NCBI GenBank assembly: GCA_937885175.1
Contig: CAKZZO010000007.1
Location: 1-30,889 of the forward strand
Direction of reading: 5' to 3'
Source: an uncultured Treponema sp.
Lineage (GTDB): Bacteria; Spirochaetota; Spirochaetia; Treponematales; Treponemataceae
Length of the DNA: 30,889 bases
In this document: positions 16,016 to 24,442 of the stretch, piece after piece
Layout: each line of letters starts with the position of its first letter
Position numbering within the stretch: position 1 is the first letter of the stretch
Notes under the pieces: generated by a model
Database searches by the model: none
Seen by the model: only the letters and a program-made list of their open reading frames with translations
Told to the model about the DNA's origin: nothing
Position numbers and translations under genes: made by a program

Positions 16016-16804
16016 AAACTTGACCAGATTTAAGAACTGGTCGCGCAGAATGGGAAGAGGCTCCTTGTTTGCTTTTTCCGCCGCCTCATCAAATTGTATT
16101 CCTGCATCAGTAACCAGTTCATTGATGCTTTTTGCTGGAATGGGAAGGTGGGAGCCCAAGAGCCTGTTTTCCAATTCCAGACTCCTGAACCAGAATTCAC
16201 CGGCAAAGGCAATTCGTATGCTTGAAATCTGAGAATTCTGCGTGTTCGTCAGGAAGACAAAGGAAGCAGAGCGTTCGTTGATATGATGGGCGGGACCCAA
16301 CCGTCGGAATACCGTAACTTCCCATTCCTCTACAGGAACGCGAATCTTGGTAAGCAGGTGTTCTGGTGGAATTTCCTCAAATTTGGTTAGGGGAATATAG
16401 GTGTTTTCACTTCCGTGCTGCAATTCAAGTCGGGCATCCAGGGCAAGAAGGGGAGCATAAAGCGTCATCTTGCTTTTTTTTGTGCAGATGTTTCCCCCCA
16501 GGGTTGCAATGTTACGCACCTGAGGATTGGCAATGGATTTTATGGCATCATACAATACGACTGGCAGATTATTTCTGCCTATCATCTCCAGTTCAGAGAG
16601 GGTGATGGCAGGACCAAAATCAAAGTAGCGCTCATGCTTTTCCAATTTTGAGAGTTCCGGCAAGTTGCGTATGGAAAGAAAATTGGCTGCAAACTCATCG
16701 TGACCGGTACAGCCGCCAACAAGTTGCAGCCCGGCAACGGTTTTGAGTTGATAGAAAACTTCTTCCAGATTGTTTGCGTAGTAGACTGTTTTGTTAGAGT
16801 CCAT
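15992..16804 (-). CDS. FAD-binding subunit of a xanthine dehydrogenase-family enzyme
   Basis: 270 residues from the ATG at 16804, which overlaps the end of the upstream 2Fe-2S gene by 11 bases and has GGACGG ahead of it. The medium-subunit FAD fold is seen in LQLVGGCTGHDEFAANFLS (about 27-45, in place of the usual VAGGTDL loop) and in NPQVRNIATLGGNIC (about 93-107), the strongest family motif. A C-terminal CO-dehydrogenase-flavoprotein-like domain follows. In the family this subunit passes electrons from the 2Fe-2S centres to NAD or another acceptor through FAD. It is the last gene of the five-gene minus-strand operon and ends inside the 3' end of the opposing transporter gene. Confidence 0.85.
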   Translation of the reverse strand: MDSNKTVYYANNLEEVFYQLKTVAGLQLVGGCTGHDEFAANFLSIRNLPELSKLEKHERYFDFGPAITLSELEMIGRNNLPVVLYDAIKSIANPQVRNIATLGGNICTKKSKMTLYAPLLALDARLELQHGSENTYIPLTKFEEIPPEHLLTKIRVPVEEWEVTVFRRLGPAHHINERSASFVFLTNTQNSQISSIRIAFAGEFWFRSLELENRLLGSHLPIPAKSINELVTDAGIQFDEAAEKANKEPLPILRDQFLNLVKFSLEQLTY

Positions 16805-17279
16805 TTTTCCGTCCTTCGCGCCTGTGTTTGTTGGCAGTGGCGAATAATACACCGTTTATGAATGTGTCTCTGTTGGTGCAGGAACAGTGCTGCTCATCGG
16901 CAAGGTCATTCAGTTCTTCCTTTGAGGGGCGGTATATTCGTGAAAGGAGACTGTAAACCGAAAAATACTTTGCCGCATTGCACCAGCCGCAGGGATGCAG
17001 TCCAGCCTGCTCAAATCCGTCCGCAATGTCTGCATAGGCCGGGCTTTTTGCAAAGTGTTCCAGCGTTACGATGGAGGCTCCCCTTACAATTCCTACAGGA
17101 ATCAGGCAACTGGGAACAGGCTTGTCGTCCAAAAGCACCGTGCAGTAGCCGCAGTGCCCCTGACCGCATCCTTTTTTTACTGAGAATAACTTTTGCTGCC
17201 GAAGTACTTCCAGAAGACTGTCGTCAGAGTTTGCCTCAAAGATGATTTTCTTGCCGTTCAGCGTTACGGGAATTTTCAT
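16794..17279 (-). CDS. 2Fe-2S subunit of a xanthine dehydrogenase-family enzyme
   Basis: 161 residues, normal for the small subunit. The plant-ferredoxin-type cluster ligands are complete: Cys38, Cys43, Cys46 (CGQGHCGYC) and Cys58. The second, helical-domain cluster is also complete: Cys97, Cys100 (PCGWC) and Cys132, Cys134 (CSC). The usual CTGY after the last pair is CTNRDTF here. It shuttles electrons from the molybdenum centre to the FAD subunit in this family. Its ATG overlaps the stop of the large-subunit gene by 4 bases, so production of the subunits is coupled. Confidence 0.92.
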   Translation of the reverse strand: MKIPVTLNGKKIIFEANSDDSLLEVLRQQKLFSVKKGCGQGHCGYCTVLLDDKPVPSCLIPVGIVRGASIVTLEHFAKSPAYADIADGFEQAGLHPCGWCNAAKYFSVYSLLSRIYRPSKEELNDLADEQHCSCTNRDTFINGVLFATANKHRREGRKNGL

Positions 17280-19444
17280 GCTTCTTCCTCCTGGCTGGCA
17301 TTTTCTTCTGCAACTGCTTCTGTGCCATCGGCGTCTGATTTTTCTGCTGCATGCTGGGCTTCTTTTGCTTTTTGTTCAGCAGCCATCTGCTCGTCAAAAA
17401 GACGCTTTGCCTTTTTGGTAAGTTTGTAGAGGGTGTCGCTTTGAATGGGAAGCCTCGTAACGGTAATTGCCAGAGCCTGGGAAAGTGCAGAGGCAAATGC
17501 GGCGGGAAGCAGTGAGTACACAATGCCGTCAATTTGTTTTGGTTCTCCGCTTGACTGCACGAATTGTACTCTGATATTGGGACAGTGCACCACATCATCT
17601 GCCAGCAGTTCATTGAGCGTCTGCTGAATGGTAGACTTGATTGTGGATTCTGCCGCTTTTGCGCTGAAGATTTTTCCCGCGTCTACAACAATCCATATGC
17701 CGCGGATGTGCTCACGGTAGGTGCAGGAATCCAGTTCCACTTCTACGGCACAGGCTGCAAAGGCAGTGTTTAGGAAGGGAGTGCCTGCAAAGGCTTCTTT
17801 ATTCCACATGTTTTTTTTGGAAAGCGTTACTGTTTTTTTGATGGTAAGGGGGAGGACGGCACTATCTTTTTTTCGCCGTAGGGATTCACAGGCACTTTTA
17901 AGCAGCTGGGTCATAATGCTTATGTTGCTGCTGATTGTTTCGGGAGCCTCAGGCTCTTTTTCAATCGTGAATTCAGAATTGAGGACGATGGATTTTTCGC
18001 TGATGCCCAGTGTGCTTGCCGCAATTCCTTTCCAGATGTTCCAGACGGAACTTGATGTGGGAAGGGCATGGATGTGCAGGCTGCCGTCAGTTTCCAGTGT
18101 GACTTCCAGAGAGGGGTTTGTCTTGATAAAACTGGTACCATTATAGCCGCTTCCTGAAAAGCCACAGGCAAATCCTATGCCGCGCAAGGGTGGCGCAAAG
18201 GGCGAATTGTTGTTCTGTAAATAGCGGTTTACTTCATTGAGGCGATAGGTTGTGTATTTACGGACAAAATCGCTGGAGTGGCAGACTGCCTGTATAGTCT
18301 CCATGACATTTTCTCCGCTAAACTGGAAGGGAAGTGGATTTTTCTTTTTTCCCGCAGGCATGTAGTTTCGCGCCCTCAGTTCAATAGGGTCAAGACCCGT
18401 TTTTTCAGTGATTTTTTGCAATTGACTTTCCATGGCATAGATTGCGTGGCTATCAATCGTGGATACATCAATGGAATAGGGCGGGTAGGCGGAACTGTAT
18501 ACTTTTCCTGTAATCCTAACGGCCTTGGGCGCATACACATTACAGCTGGCTATGCAGAGTCGGTCGATGAATTCCCGGGCAAAGGGATTGTATGCACCGC
18601 CGTCTACAGTAATCGTAATGTCATCTGCAATAATTTCGCCATCCCTGTTCAGGGCAGTTTTGTGGGAAATGGAAACAGGCGCCGCGTTTTCGATAAATTG
18701 CTGCTGTTCTTTGCGGGTAAGCACCAGTTTGACTGGAGTTCGGGTTTTTAGGGCGGCGGTGCTGACTTGTGCGGCAATCTGAGAGTCAATCCACAGGGTA
18801 TTGGTATCCAGTTCAGAAAACTGTGTGCGGGTGATAACGATATTGCTTTTGTTCATGCCCGTTACAGCAGAAATGGATTTTCGCATGTGGCTGAGCCATT
18901 GGGTCGGCGTATAGACATATAATAAATCGCCTTTCTGGTAAGCGAATGCTCCGTTTGGCTCGCTGTAGTTTCTGGGATGGATTTGGGAAGTCCAGGTATC
19001 TTCTACGGTGAATGTCGCTTCCTCAAAAAAGCGGTCGATTTGCTGGTCGGTGACAATAACTCGTTCTGCCAGAAGTTCAGTGCTGTCATTCAGCCTTTCC
19101 TCATAGCGGATTTCCACGCTGTTCAAGAGTGCCCGTAATTTTTTTTCGTCTTTTCCCACAAGAATGCCCAGAGGCTCTCCAATGTAGCGGATTTCTCCCG
19201 TGCAGAAAACAGGAATTTCCAGCCCCAGCGTCTGGATGGTCTTCTTTCCGATAATATCGTTTGCGCCAAAAATAAAATATCCTTCAGGCAGACTGGGGTG
19301 GGAAATGGATTTTAACTGTGCATCGGCAACAGGACTGCGAATCAATACGGCATACAGCATGTTTTCGCTTTCCATGTCGCTGAAAAATTCATTTGAGAAA
19401 ATCAGTTTTTTCTGTTCTTCCTTAGGCTTTCTCTTGGCAGGCAT
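17276..19444 (-). CDS. Diverged molybdopterin-binding (large) subunit, xanthine dehydrogenase family
   Basis: 722 residues, normal length. Recognisable family parts: GEIRYIGEPLGILVGKDE near residue 85, STAALKTRTPVKLVLTRKEQQ near 240, TVDGGAYN near 285, and TGLDPIELRARNYMPAG near 355. Key cofactor motifs are altered: the GGGFGGK loop expected just before the STAALKTR helix reads SELDTNTLWI, and the RGFGxPQ motif is not seen. A GEP with the position of the catalytic Glu survives near residue 640 (QSSGEPKQ). The last 45 residues are an Ala/Glu-rich charged tail not usual for the family. It may bind a different cofactor, or be inactive on purines. Two small subunits follow in the same operon, and an aminotransferase gene lies 8 bases upstream. 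Confidence 0.82.
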   Translation of the reverse strand: MPAKRKPKEEQKKLIFSNEFFSDMESENMLYAVLIRSPVADAQLKSISHPSLPEGYFIFGANDIIGKKTIQTLGLEIPVFCTGEIRYIGEPLGILVGKDEKKLRALLNSVEIRYEERLNDSTELLAERVIVTDQQIDRFFEEATFTVEDTWTSQIHPRNYSEPNGAFAYQKGDLLYVYTPTQWLSHMRKSISAVTGMNKSNIVITRTQFSELDTNTLWIDSQIAAQVSTAALKTRTPVKLVLTRKEQQQFIENAAPVSISHKTALNRDGEIIADDITITVDGGAYNPFAREFIDRLCIASCNVYAPKAVRITGKVYSSAYPPYSIDVSTIDSHAIYAMESQLQKITEKTGLDPIELRARNYMPAGKKKNPLPFQFSGENVMETIQAVCHSSDFVRKYTTYRLNEVNRYLQNNNSPFAPPLRGIGFACGFSGSGYNGTSFIKTNPSLEVTLETDGSLHIHALPTSSSVWNIWKGIAASTLGISEKSIVLNSEFTIEKEPEAPETISSNISIMTQLLKSACESLRRKKDSAVLPLTIKKTVTLSKKNMWNKEAFAGTPFLNTAFAACAVEVELDSCTYREHIRGIWIVVDAGKIFSAKAAESTIKSTIQQTLNELLADDVVHCPNIRVQFVQSSGEPKQIDGIVYSLLPAAFASALSQALAITVTRLPIQSDTLYKLTKKAKRLFDEQMAAEQKAKEAQHAAEKSDADGTEAVAEENASQEEEA

Positions 19445-19452
19445 AGTTTTTC

Positions 19453-20670
19453 CTATCGTTTATGTTTTTCGCCGATTTTTTTGACGCTTGTAATGACAGT
19501 CTCCACCATGTCAGGGGTCATCTCCGGCCACAGGGGCAGGGTAATGGTGTTGTCCGTATGCTCCGCCGCGTTGGGAAAGTGCTCTGCCCTAAAATCGGCA
19601 TACCGCTTCTGCCAGTAGGTGAATTTGAAGAGGGCGATAAAGTGCATGGAAATTCCGATACCTTCTGCCTGCAATTCACGGGCAAAGGTGTTACGGTCAC
19701 AGTCCAGTTTTTCGGGTATGATGCGAATCAGGTAGAGATGCCAGGCGTTACCCTCGCCATCGGGCGGCAAGCGCAAAAAATCGCAGTCCTTAAAGGCGGC
19801 ATTGTAGCGTTTTACAATTTTTTTGCGTTGCTCAAAGAAGAGATTTGCCCGCTTGAGCTGTTCCCGTCCCAGCGCACTCAAGATGTCAGGCAGATTGCAT
19901 TTGTAGCCGCATGCAATGATGTCATATTCCCAGGAGGCGCGGGGGCTGGTGTATCTGTCCCAAGTGCTTCTGTCCATGCCGTGCATGCGCATGGTTTGGA
20001 TGCGTTTTGCAAGGGTGTCATCATTTGTGGTGACCATGCCGCCCTCTCCCGTAGTGATGGTTTTGGTGACGTAAAAAGAAAAAACTCCCACATCTCCAAG
20101 CACACCGCTGTAGCCGCGGGCTGTTTTTGACGGAAATGAATGGGCAGCATCTTCTATCACATAGATTTTGTGCTCCTCAGTGCTGTATTTACGGGCAAGG
20201 GCACAGATTTTTTCCATGTTGCACAGATTTCCGGCAACGTGCACGGGTACGATGGCGCAGATTTCATGCCGCGTGTCTTTTTGGAGCAGGGCTTCTATTT
20301 TGTCAGGGTCAATCGAATAGGAATCCTTTTCTATATCAGCAAATCTGACTTCTGCACCAAGGTGTATGGCACAGGCTGCCGTGGAGACAAAGGTATAAGG
20401 GGTGGTTATGACTGCTTTTCCCGACCTAACTCCGCATGCGTCCATAGCCAAAATCATGCCGCTGGTGTTTGAGTTTACGGCAAAGGCATGTTTTGCACCG
20501 ATGAATGACTTAAAGTCTTCCTCAAAGCCTTGGGTCACTTTTCCCGTTGTGAGCCAGAGAGAGTCGATTACGTCACAGACCGCTTTTTTTTCTGCATCCC
20601 CCAATGAGGCGTGAAAAAAAGGTACTTTCAGAGAAACAGATGTGCTTTCTTTCTTGCCATGTATGCTCAT
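19453..20670 (-). CDS. DegT/DnrJ/EryC1-family PLP aminotransferase
   Basis: 405 residues. The PLP-binding signature is clear: NSNTSGMILAMDACG (66-80), TTPYTFVSTA (89-98), IEDAAHSFPS (172-181) with the Asp that contacts the pyridine nitrogen, and FSFYVTKTITTGEGGM with Lys203 as the internal-aldimine lysine. This family transfers an amino group to keto-sugars bound to nucleotides (for example UDP-4-keto-6-deoxy-GlcNAc), for cell-surface glycans or protein glycosylation. The dehydratase-like gene directly upstream, overlapping by 4 bases, would supply exactly such a keto-sugar. Which sugar is made cannot be told. Confidence 0.92.
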   Translation of the reverse strand: MSIHGKKESTSVSLKVPFFHASLGDAEKKAVCDVIDSLWLTTGKVTQGFEEDFKSFIGAKHAFAVNSNTSGMILAMDACGVRSGKAVITTPYTFVSTAACAIHLGAEVRFADIEKDSYSIDPDKIEALLQKDTRHEICAIVPVHVAGNLCNMEKICALARKYSTEEHKIYVIEDAAHSFPSKTARGYSGVLGDVGVFSFYVTKTITTGEGGMVTTNDDTLAKRIQTMRMHGMDRSTWDRYTSPRASWEYDIIACGYKCNLPDILSALGREQLKRANLFFEQRKKIVKRYNAAFKDCDFLRLPPDGEGNAWHLYLIRIIPEKLDCDRNTFARELQAEGIGISMHFIALFKFTYWQKRYADFRAEHFPNAAEHTDNTITLPLWPEMTPDMVETVITSVKKIGEKHKR

Positions 20671-22199
20671 AGCGTCACCTTCGTCAAGTTTGTTTCACGG
20701 TCAATGATGTTTCCCCGATCAATTACCTTGCTGTAGTATGCATCCAGTGACGGTACGTTTCTGCGCAGGATTGAAATGAGCAGTGCCTTGTTGCGGAATT
20801 TATTTTTTTCGCCTGTCGTGTAAAAGCAGATGGGGTAAAGGGCATCCAAAAGTTCTACCAGTTCATCGTGTCCCATTTCCAGGTTTTTGAGTTCCAGAAT
20901 CTTTTCGTAGTCAGTCTTAGCGGGATTTTCCTGAGGCAGCCAGAGGGGTTCTTCAAGACGTTCGCCTTCCCGCATACCGATGATTTTTATCTCAATGTCC
21001 TTATGAGGCTCGAGGCCGCTAAAGGTAATAATCTGTTCTGCCAGATCCATGATTTTTATGGGTTCACCCATGTCCAGAAGATAGGACTTTCCGTTCTTTC
21101 CCATGCCACCGGCTTCCAGCACGAGGGAACAGGCTTCTGGAATCGTCATAAAAAAGCGTTCCATACCTGGGTCTGTCACCGTTACCGGGCCGCCATTCTG
21201 TATCTGATTCATAAAGAGGGGGAGAATTGACCCCCTGGAACCCAGCACATTGCCAAAGCGGACAAACATATAGGCATTTTCTTTTCCTGCGGATTTTGCC
21301 GTCTCCAGCACCAGTTTTTCGCAGAGCATTTTGCTTACGCCGTACACGCTTACTGGCTCCACGGCCTTGTCGGTACTGATGAGTACAAAGCGGTGAACGC
21401 CGTGCTTGATTGAGGCATCCAAAAGATTTTTTGTGCCGAACACATTGTTTTCGATTGAAGCGACAGGGTTTTCTTCCATCATGGGCACATGCTTGTAGGC
21501 GGCACAATGGAAAATCACATCAGCATGAGTTTGTTCTATTATGTAATCCACGTACTGACGGTCTTTCATGTCTCCGATAATCGGAACGACAGTTGCCTTT
21601 TCGCCCACGCCTTCATCCTGCAATACAATCAGTTCCCGATAAATGCTGACAATGGAATTTTCCCCATGACCAAAAAGATAGAGGCGTTCTGCTCCGCCAC
21701 TTAAAAGTTGCCGGGCAAGTTCTGAGCCGATGGAACCTCCCGCACCAGTAATCAGGACGCGTTTTCCACGCAGGTATTTCAGGCTTTCGTGGAGGGGAAC
21801 GGTAATGGGTGTGCGTCCCAGAATGTCCAGCGGGTCAATTTCTCGTGTCTGTACCAGATGGGCGTTTCCGTCCACAATCTGACTGACGCTGGGCAAAATA
21901 CGGATGCGGATAAAGCCCGATGCCTTGAGCACTTCGTAAAGTTCACGAATCCGCTCAACGGGAGCAGAGGGCATGGCGATGATTGCCTCATCGTTTCGGG
22001 CACAGCGTAGGACTTTTGTGGTGTCATTGATTGGACCTAAAACCGGAATGCCGTCAATCTGGGTACCGATTCTTTTTTTGTCATCGTCCAAAAAGGCTGC
22101 TACCGAGCCGAATACTTTTTTGCGCTTAATGTCCTGCGCAATCATCTGACCTGCAAATCCTGCGCCGATTATATAGAAGCGTGCATTATTTTTTTGCAT
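20667..22199 (-). CDS. NDP-sugar 4,6-dehydratase/epimerase, CapD/FlaA1 type, soluble form
   Basis: 510 residues from the ATG at 22199-22197, preceded by GGTGGG. There are two Rossmann folds: a CoA-binding-like N-domain (GAGFAG, 12-17) and the catalytic SDR domain (TGAGGSIGSE from 151). The active site is STDKA (275-279), Tyr286 and Lys290 in VYGVSK. Membrane-bound WbpM/PglF proteins usually have Met in place of this Tyr, whereas FlaA1-like soluble enzymes keep Tyr. The N-terminal four-helix membrane domain of WbpM/CapD is absent, so the enzyme should be cytoplasmic. The probable reaction is 4,6-dehydration (or 5-epimerisation) of UDP-GlcNAc, feeding the DegT aminotransferase. It is the first gene of a five-gene operon with its own promoter. 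Confidence 0.9.
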   Translation of the reverse strand: MQKNNARFYIIGAGFAGQMIAQDIKRKKVFGSVAAFLDDDKKRIGTQIDGIPVLGPINDTTKVLRCARNDEAIIAMPSAPVERIRELYEVLKASGFIRIRILPSVSQIVDGNAHLVQTREIDPLDILGRTPITVPLHESLKYLRGKRVLITGAGGSIGSELARQLLSGGAERLYLFGHGENSIVSIYRELIVLQDEGVGEKATVVPIIGDMKDRQYVDYIIEQTHADVIFHCAAYKHVPMMEENPVASIENNVFGTKNLLDASIKHGVHRFVLISTDKAVEPVSVYGVSKMLCEKLVLETAKSAGKENAYMFVRFGNVLGSRGSILPLFMNQIQNGGPVTVTDPGMERFFMTIPEACSLVLEAGGMGKNGKSYLLDMGEPIKIMDLAEQIITFSGLEPHKDIEIKIIGMREGERLEEPLWLPQENPAKTDYEKILELKNLEMGHDELVELLDALYPICFYTTGEKNKFRNKALLISILRRNVPSLDAYYSKVIDRGNIIDRETNLTKVTL

Positions 22200-22218
22200 G
22201 AATACCCACCGTCTTTTT

Positions 22219-22247
22219 ATAATACCACGCAATACGCTGAAAGTCTA
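22219..22247 (-). promoter_or_regulatory. Promoter of the sugar/molybdo-flavoprotein operon
   Basis: On the minus strand, TAGACT (22247-22242) and TATTAT (22224-22219) are 17 bases apart, 19 bases before the start codon. No other promoter is visible within the five-gene operon. Confidence 0.55.
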
Positions 22248-22333
22248 CATTCTGTGAAAAACGCTAAACCCTTTTCCTCAAGTGCCGATACTTAATACAG
22301 AGAAGACTGTGTGGAGTCTTGTGGGAGCATAAA

Positions 22334-22837
22334 ATGAAGAAAATCATTGTAATGACTGGCCTGCTGTTTGTGATGACAGCACTTTTTGCCAAGAATATTT
22401 CTATTCAAATTATCCAGAATAATCCGGCAACCGACGGCAATATCTGTGCATCTTCCTCGCTGATTGAGCAGACGATAATCGGTTATTTTTTTGATTCTGG
22501 ACACATCGTTTCAAGTTCGCCAGTCTTTATCGGAACTGATTCTGATGCGGCTTCACTCAAGTCTGCACTCAAAGAAAATGCAGAAGGCGGTATGGACTAT
22601 CTGGTGCGCGTAGAAGTTGACTATGCTCCTGACAGTTCAAATCCAGACCTTATTCTGCTGGAAAACATTCAGAAGGTATCTTGGAAAAACTATGCGGTTT
22701 CCACGGGAAAAGAACTTTCTGCCGGTAGTGAAAAAATCGGTACGGTAAACCGCCAGAACAATAATGAAACCGGCGTGACAAGCTTTGCTAACCTTGTGGC
22801 CGCAAAAATAAATGCCGGATTACGGGCAAGATTCTAA
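22334..22837 (+). CDS. Small exported protein of unknown function
   Basis: 167 residues from the ATG at 22334, preceded by GGGAG; a TTG 15 bases upstream in the same frame is less likely. The Sec signal peptide is MKKIIVMTGLLFVMTALFA, then KNISIQ, with no lipobox Cys. The mature part has one strand-rich stretch (MDYLVRVEVDYAP; WKNYAVSTGKEL) and looks like a small soluble periplasmic or outer-membrane-associated domain. I recognise no family. An inverted repeat AAGACT/AGTCTT (22303-22320) lies just before the ribosome binding site. The next gene starts 19 bases after its stop, so the two are probably cotranscribed. Confidence 0.75.
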   Translation: MKKIIVMTGLLFVMTALFAKNISIQIIQNNPATDGNICASSSLIEQTIIGYFFDSGHIVSSSPVFIGTDSDAASLKSALKENAEGGMDYLVRVEVDYAPDSSNPDLILLENIQKVSWKNYAVSTGKELSAGSEKIGTVNRQNNNETGVTSFANLVAAKINAGLRARF

Positions 22838-22856
22838 GGAAAAAGAGGGTAGCGTT

Positions 22857-24347
22857 ATGAAAAAAATCATTGGATTTCTAGTGACCTTATGTACTGTTGC
22901 AACGCTTTTTGCCGCTGCGCGTCCGTCCCTTGATGGGCGTGCTCTTGTGGCTGATGCAGGCTCCATGCCAAAAGGACTTTTTGCCCGTACAATCGGCTAT
23001 CTTCCCGGAGACAGTGTTGCCGTAACAAATCCTGCTACGGGAAGCACGGTGGACGTGTTGATTTTGGGTGCGATTGACCCCAGCGAAGGAGTGGCGATTC
23101 TGCTTTCTCCTGAGGCTGCTGAAAAACTCAACATCACCAAAGACAGCAATGTACAGGTAAAAATAACCAAACGTGCCGGCAGCCTTGATGAAACTGCTTC
23201 TGGTGCTGCGGTTGTTTCTGAAAGTGCTGAGTCCTACGAAGCAGACCGGGAACTTGCTGCATCTGAAAACCCCATTGAAGATATCGGTGACTACAGCCGC
23301 TCGATTTCTGACAAAGACTCGGCGGTAACGATGAAGTCCTTGTTGGACGAACCAGCCATTGCTCCTGTGGCGGTAGAACTTCCGGAAGAACCCGCTTCTG
23401 ATGAAGTGGCATCTGACGAGCCAAGCAGTGAAAATCCTGTAGAACCTGTTGTGGTTGTTACCATTCCTGCTGAAGAAACTGATGAGAAAGAAAGCGTCAT
23501 TGAGCCCCTTCCCGAGGTGCTGGCAGAGGATGCTCCCGCTGATGAGATGGAACGCTTTGACCCCTTTGCTGTAGAAGATGCTGATACGGCAGAAAAAGTT
23601 TCCGTTGACCGCATTGTCTTTATTGATGCTCCGGGTGAACCTGCTGGAGATGCTGAGGAAAAACCCCTTGCGGAAGATGCCTATCTGGATGACCTTGCGG
23701 CAATGGTAAAGGCTTCTGACGAAGAAGTTGTGGAAGCGGAAGAAGAAGTAGTTGCGGAATATGTGGATGAAACCGCTCCCGAATATCTTGAGCCGACCGC
23801 AAGCGAAAAAGTGGTGCTTGAAGAAGTGCCCGAAACAGAATCAGAAGATGTGATTGCAGTGGCGGAGTCAACGGAAAAAAGTGAAGAAAAAGACGCTTTG
23901 CTTGGGGAAGAACATGCCGAGGATGGCGGAGCCTATACGCCGATTGTGCTTGTTCCCGCCAGTGAGAATCCTCCGATTGCAGAAGAAAAGCCTGCGCCCC
24001 AAGCCGACGAGAAGTCAGTGCTCCTGGCTCCTGTAGCCCTTGCCGCTCCCGAAGAAACTGCTGCGCCTTCAAAGAAGGCAAGCACTGAAGACTTTCTGGT
24101 TCCCTCGCTGAAAGATTTGCAGAGCGGAAAGTATTATGTGCAGATTGCAAGCCTTGGCACATCGGAAAATGTTGAGGGCTTGCTTGCAAAGTACAGCAAA
24201 AAATATCCCATGGTGGTAGTGCCCCTCACTTCAGGCAAGGCCTATCAGGTGATGGTCGGTCCCTTGACCACCGATGAATACACCGTTGTACAGGAAAAAT
24301 TCCGTGCCTTTGGCTTTAAGGATGCCTTCCTGCGCAAGATTCGGTAA
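22857..24347 (+). CDS. Exported RlpA-like/SPOR-domain envelope protein
   Basis: 496 residues from the ATG at 22857, preceded by GAGGG. Signal peptide: MKKIIGFLVTLCTVATLFA. Residues about 20-110 resemble the RlpA double-psi barrel (GLFARTIGYLPGDSVAVTNP, then LLSPEAAEKLNI), but the DRGPF-type catalytic loop reads LGAIDPSEG, so lytic activity is doubtful. A very acidic Glu/Ala/Pro/Val linker covers about 130-415. The C-terminal 75 residues are a SPOR domain (KYYVQIASLGTSENVEGLLAKY, then AYQVMVGPL), which binds peptidoglycan stripped of stem peptides at the division septum. The likely role is in septal cell-wall remodelling or as a septal scaffold. A terminator follows directly. Confidence 0.85.
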   Translation: MKKIIGFLVTLCTVATLFAAARPSLDGRALVADAGSMPKGLFARTIGYLPGDSVAVTNPATGSTVDVLILGAIDPSEGVAILLSPEAAEKLNITKDSNVQVKITKRAGSLDETASGAAVVSESAESYEADRELAASENPIEDIGDYSRSISDKDSAVTMKSLLDEPAIAPVAVELPEEPASDEVASDEPSSENPVEPVVVVTIPAEETDEKESVIEPLPEVLAEDAPADEMERFDPFAVEDADTAEKVSVDRIVFIDAPGEPAGDAEEKPLAEDAYLDDLAAMVKASDEEVVEAEEEVVAEYVDETAPEYLEPTASEKVVLEEVPETESEDVIAVAESTEKSEEKDALLGEEHAEDGGAYTPIVLVPASENPPIAEEKPAPQADEKSVLLAPVALAAPEETAAPSKKASTEDFLVPSLKDLQSGKYYVQIASLGTSENVEGLLAKYSKKYPMVVVPLTSGKAYQVMVGPLTTDEYTVVQEKFRAFGFKDAFLRKIR

Positions 24348-24380
24348 GTCACATCGTTTAGATATTGCAAAAAATTGTCA

Positions 24381-24408
24381 TTCCCGCGCTTGACGCGGGA
24401 ATCTTTTT
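24381..24408 (+). terminator. Terminator after the SPOR gene
   Basis: TTCCCGCG (24381-24388) pairs with CGCGGGAA (24394-24401) around a 5-base loop and is followed by TCTTTTT. The wider GTCATTCCCGCG..CGCGGGAATC form is also a commonly dispersed repeat, so it may be an inserted palindrome serving as terminator. Confidence 0.75.
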
Positions 24409-24442
24409 CCCGTACTATGTACAGTGACTAACACAATAAATC

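Noticed and set aside
23620..24189. 189-codon Gln/Leu/Pro-rich frame on the minus strand
   Set aside because: It is the antisense image of the acidic Glu/Ala/Pro linker of the SPOR protein, a typical effect of biased codons.
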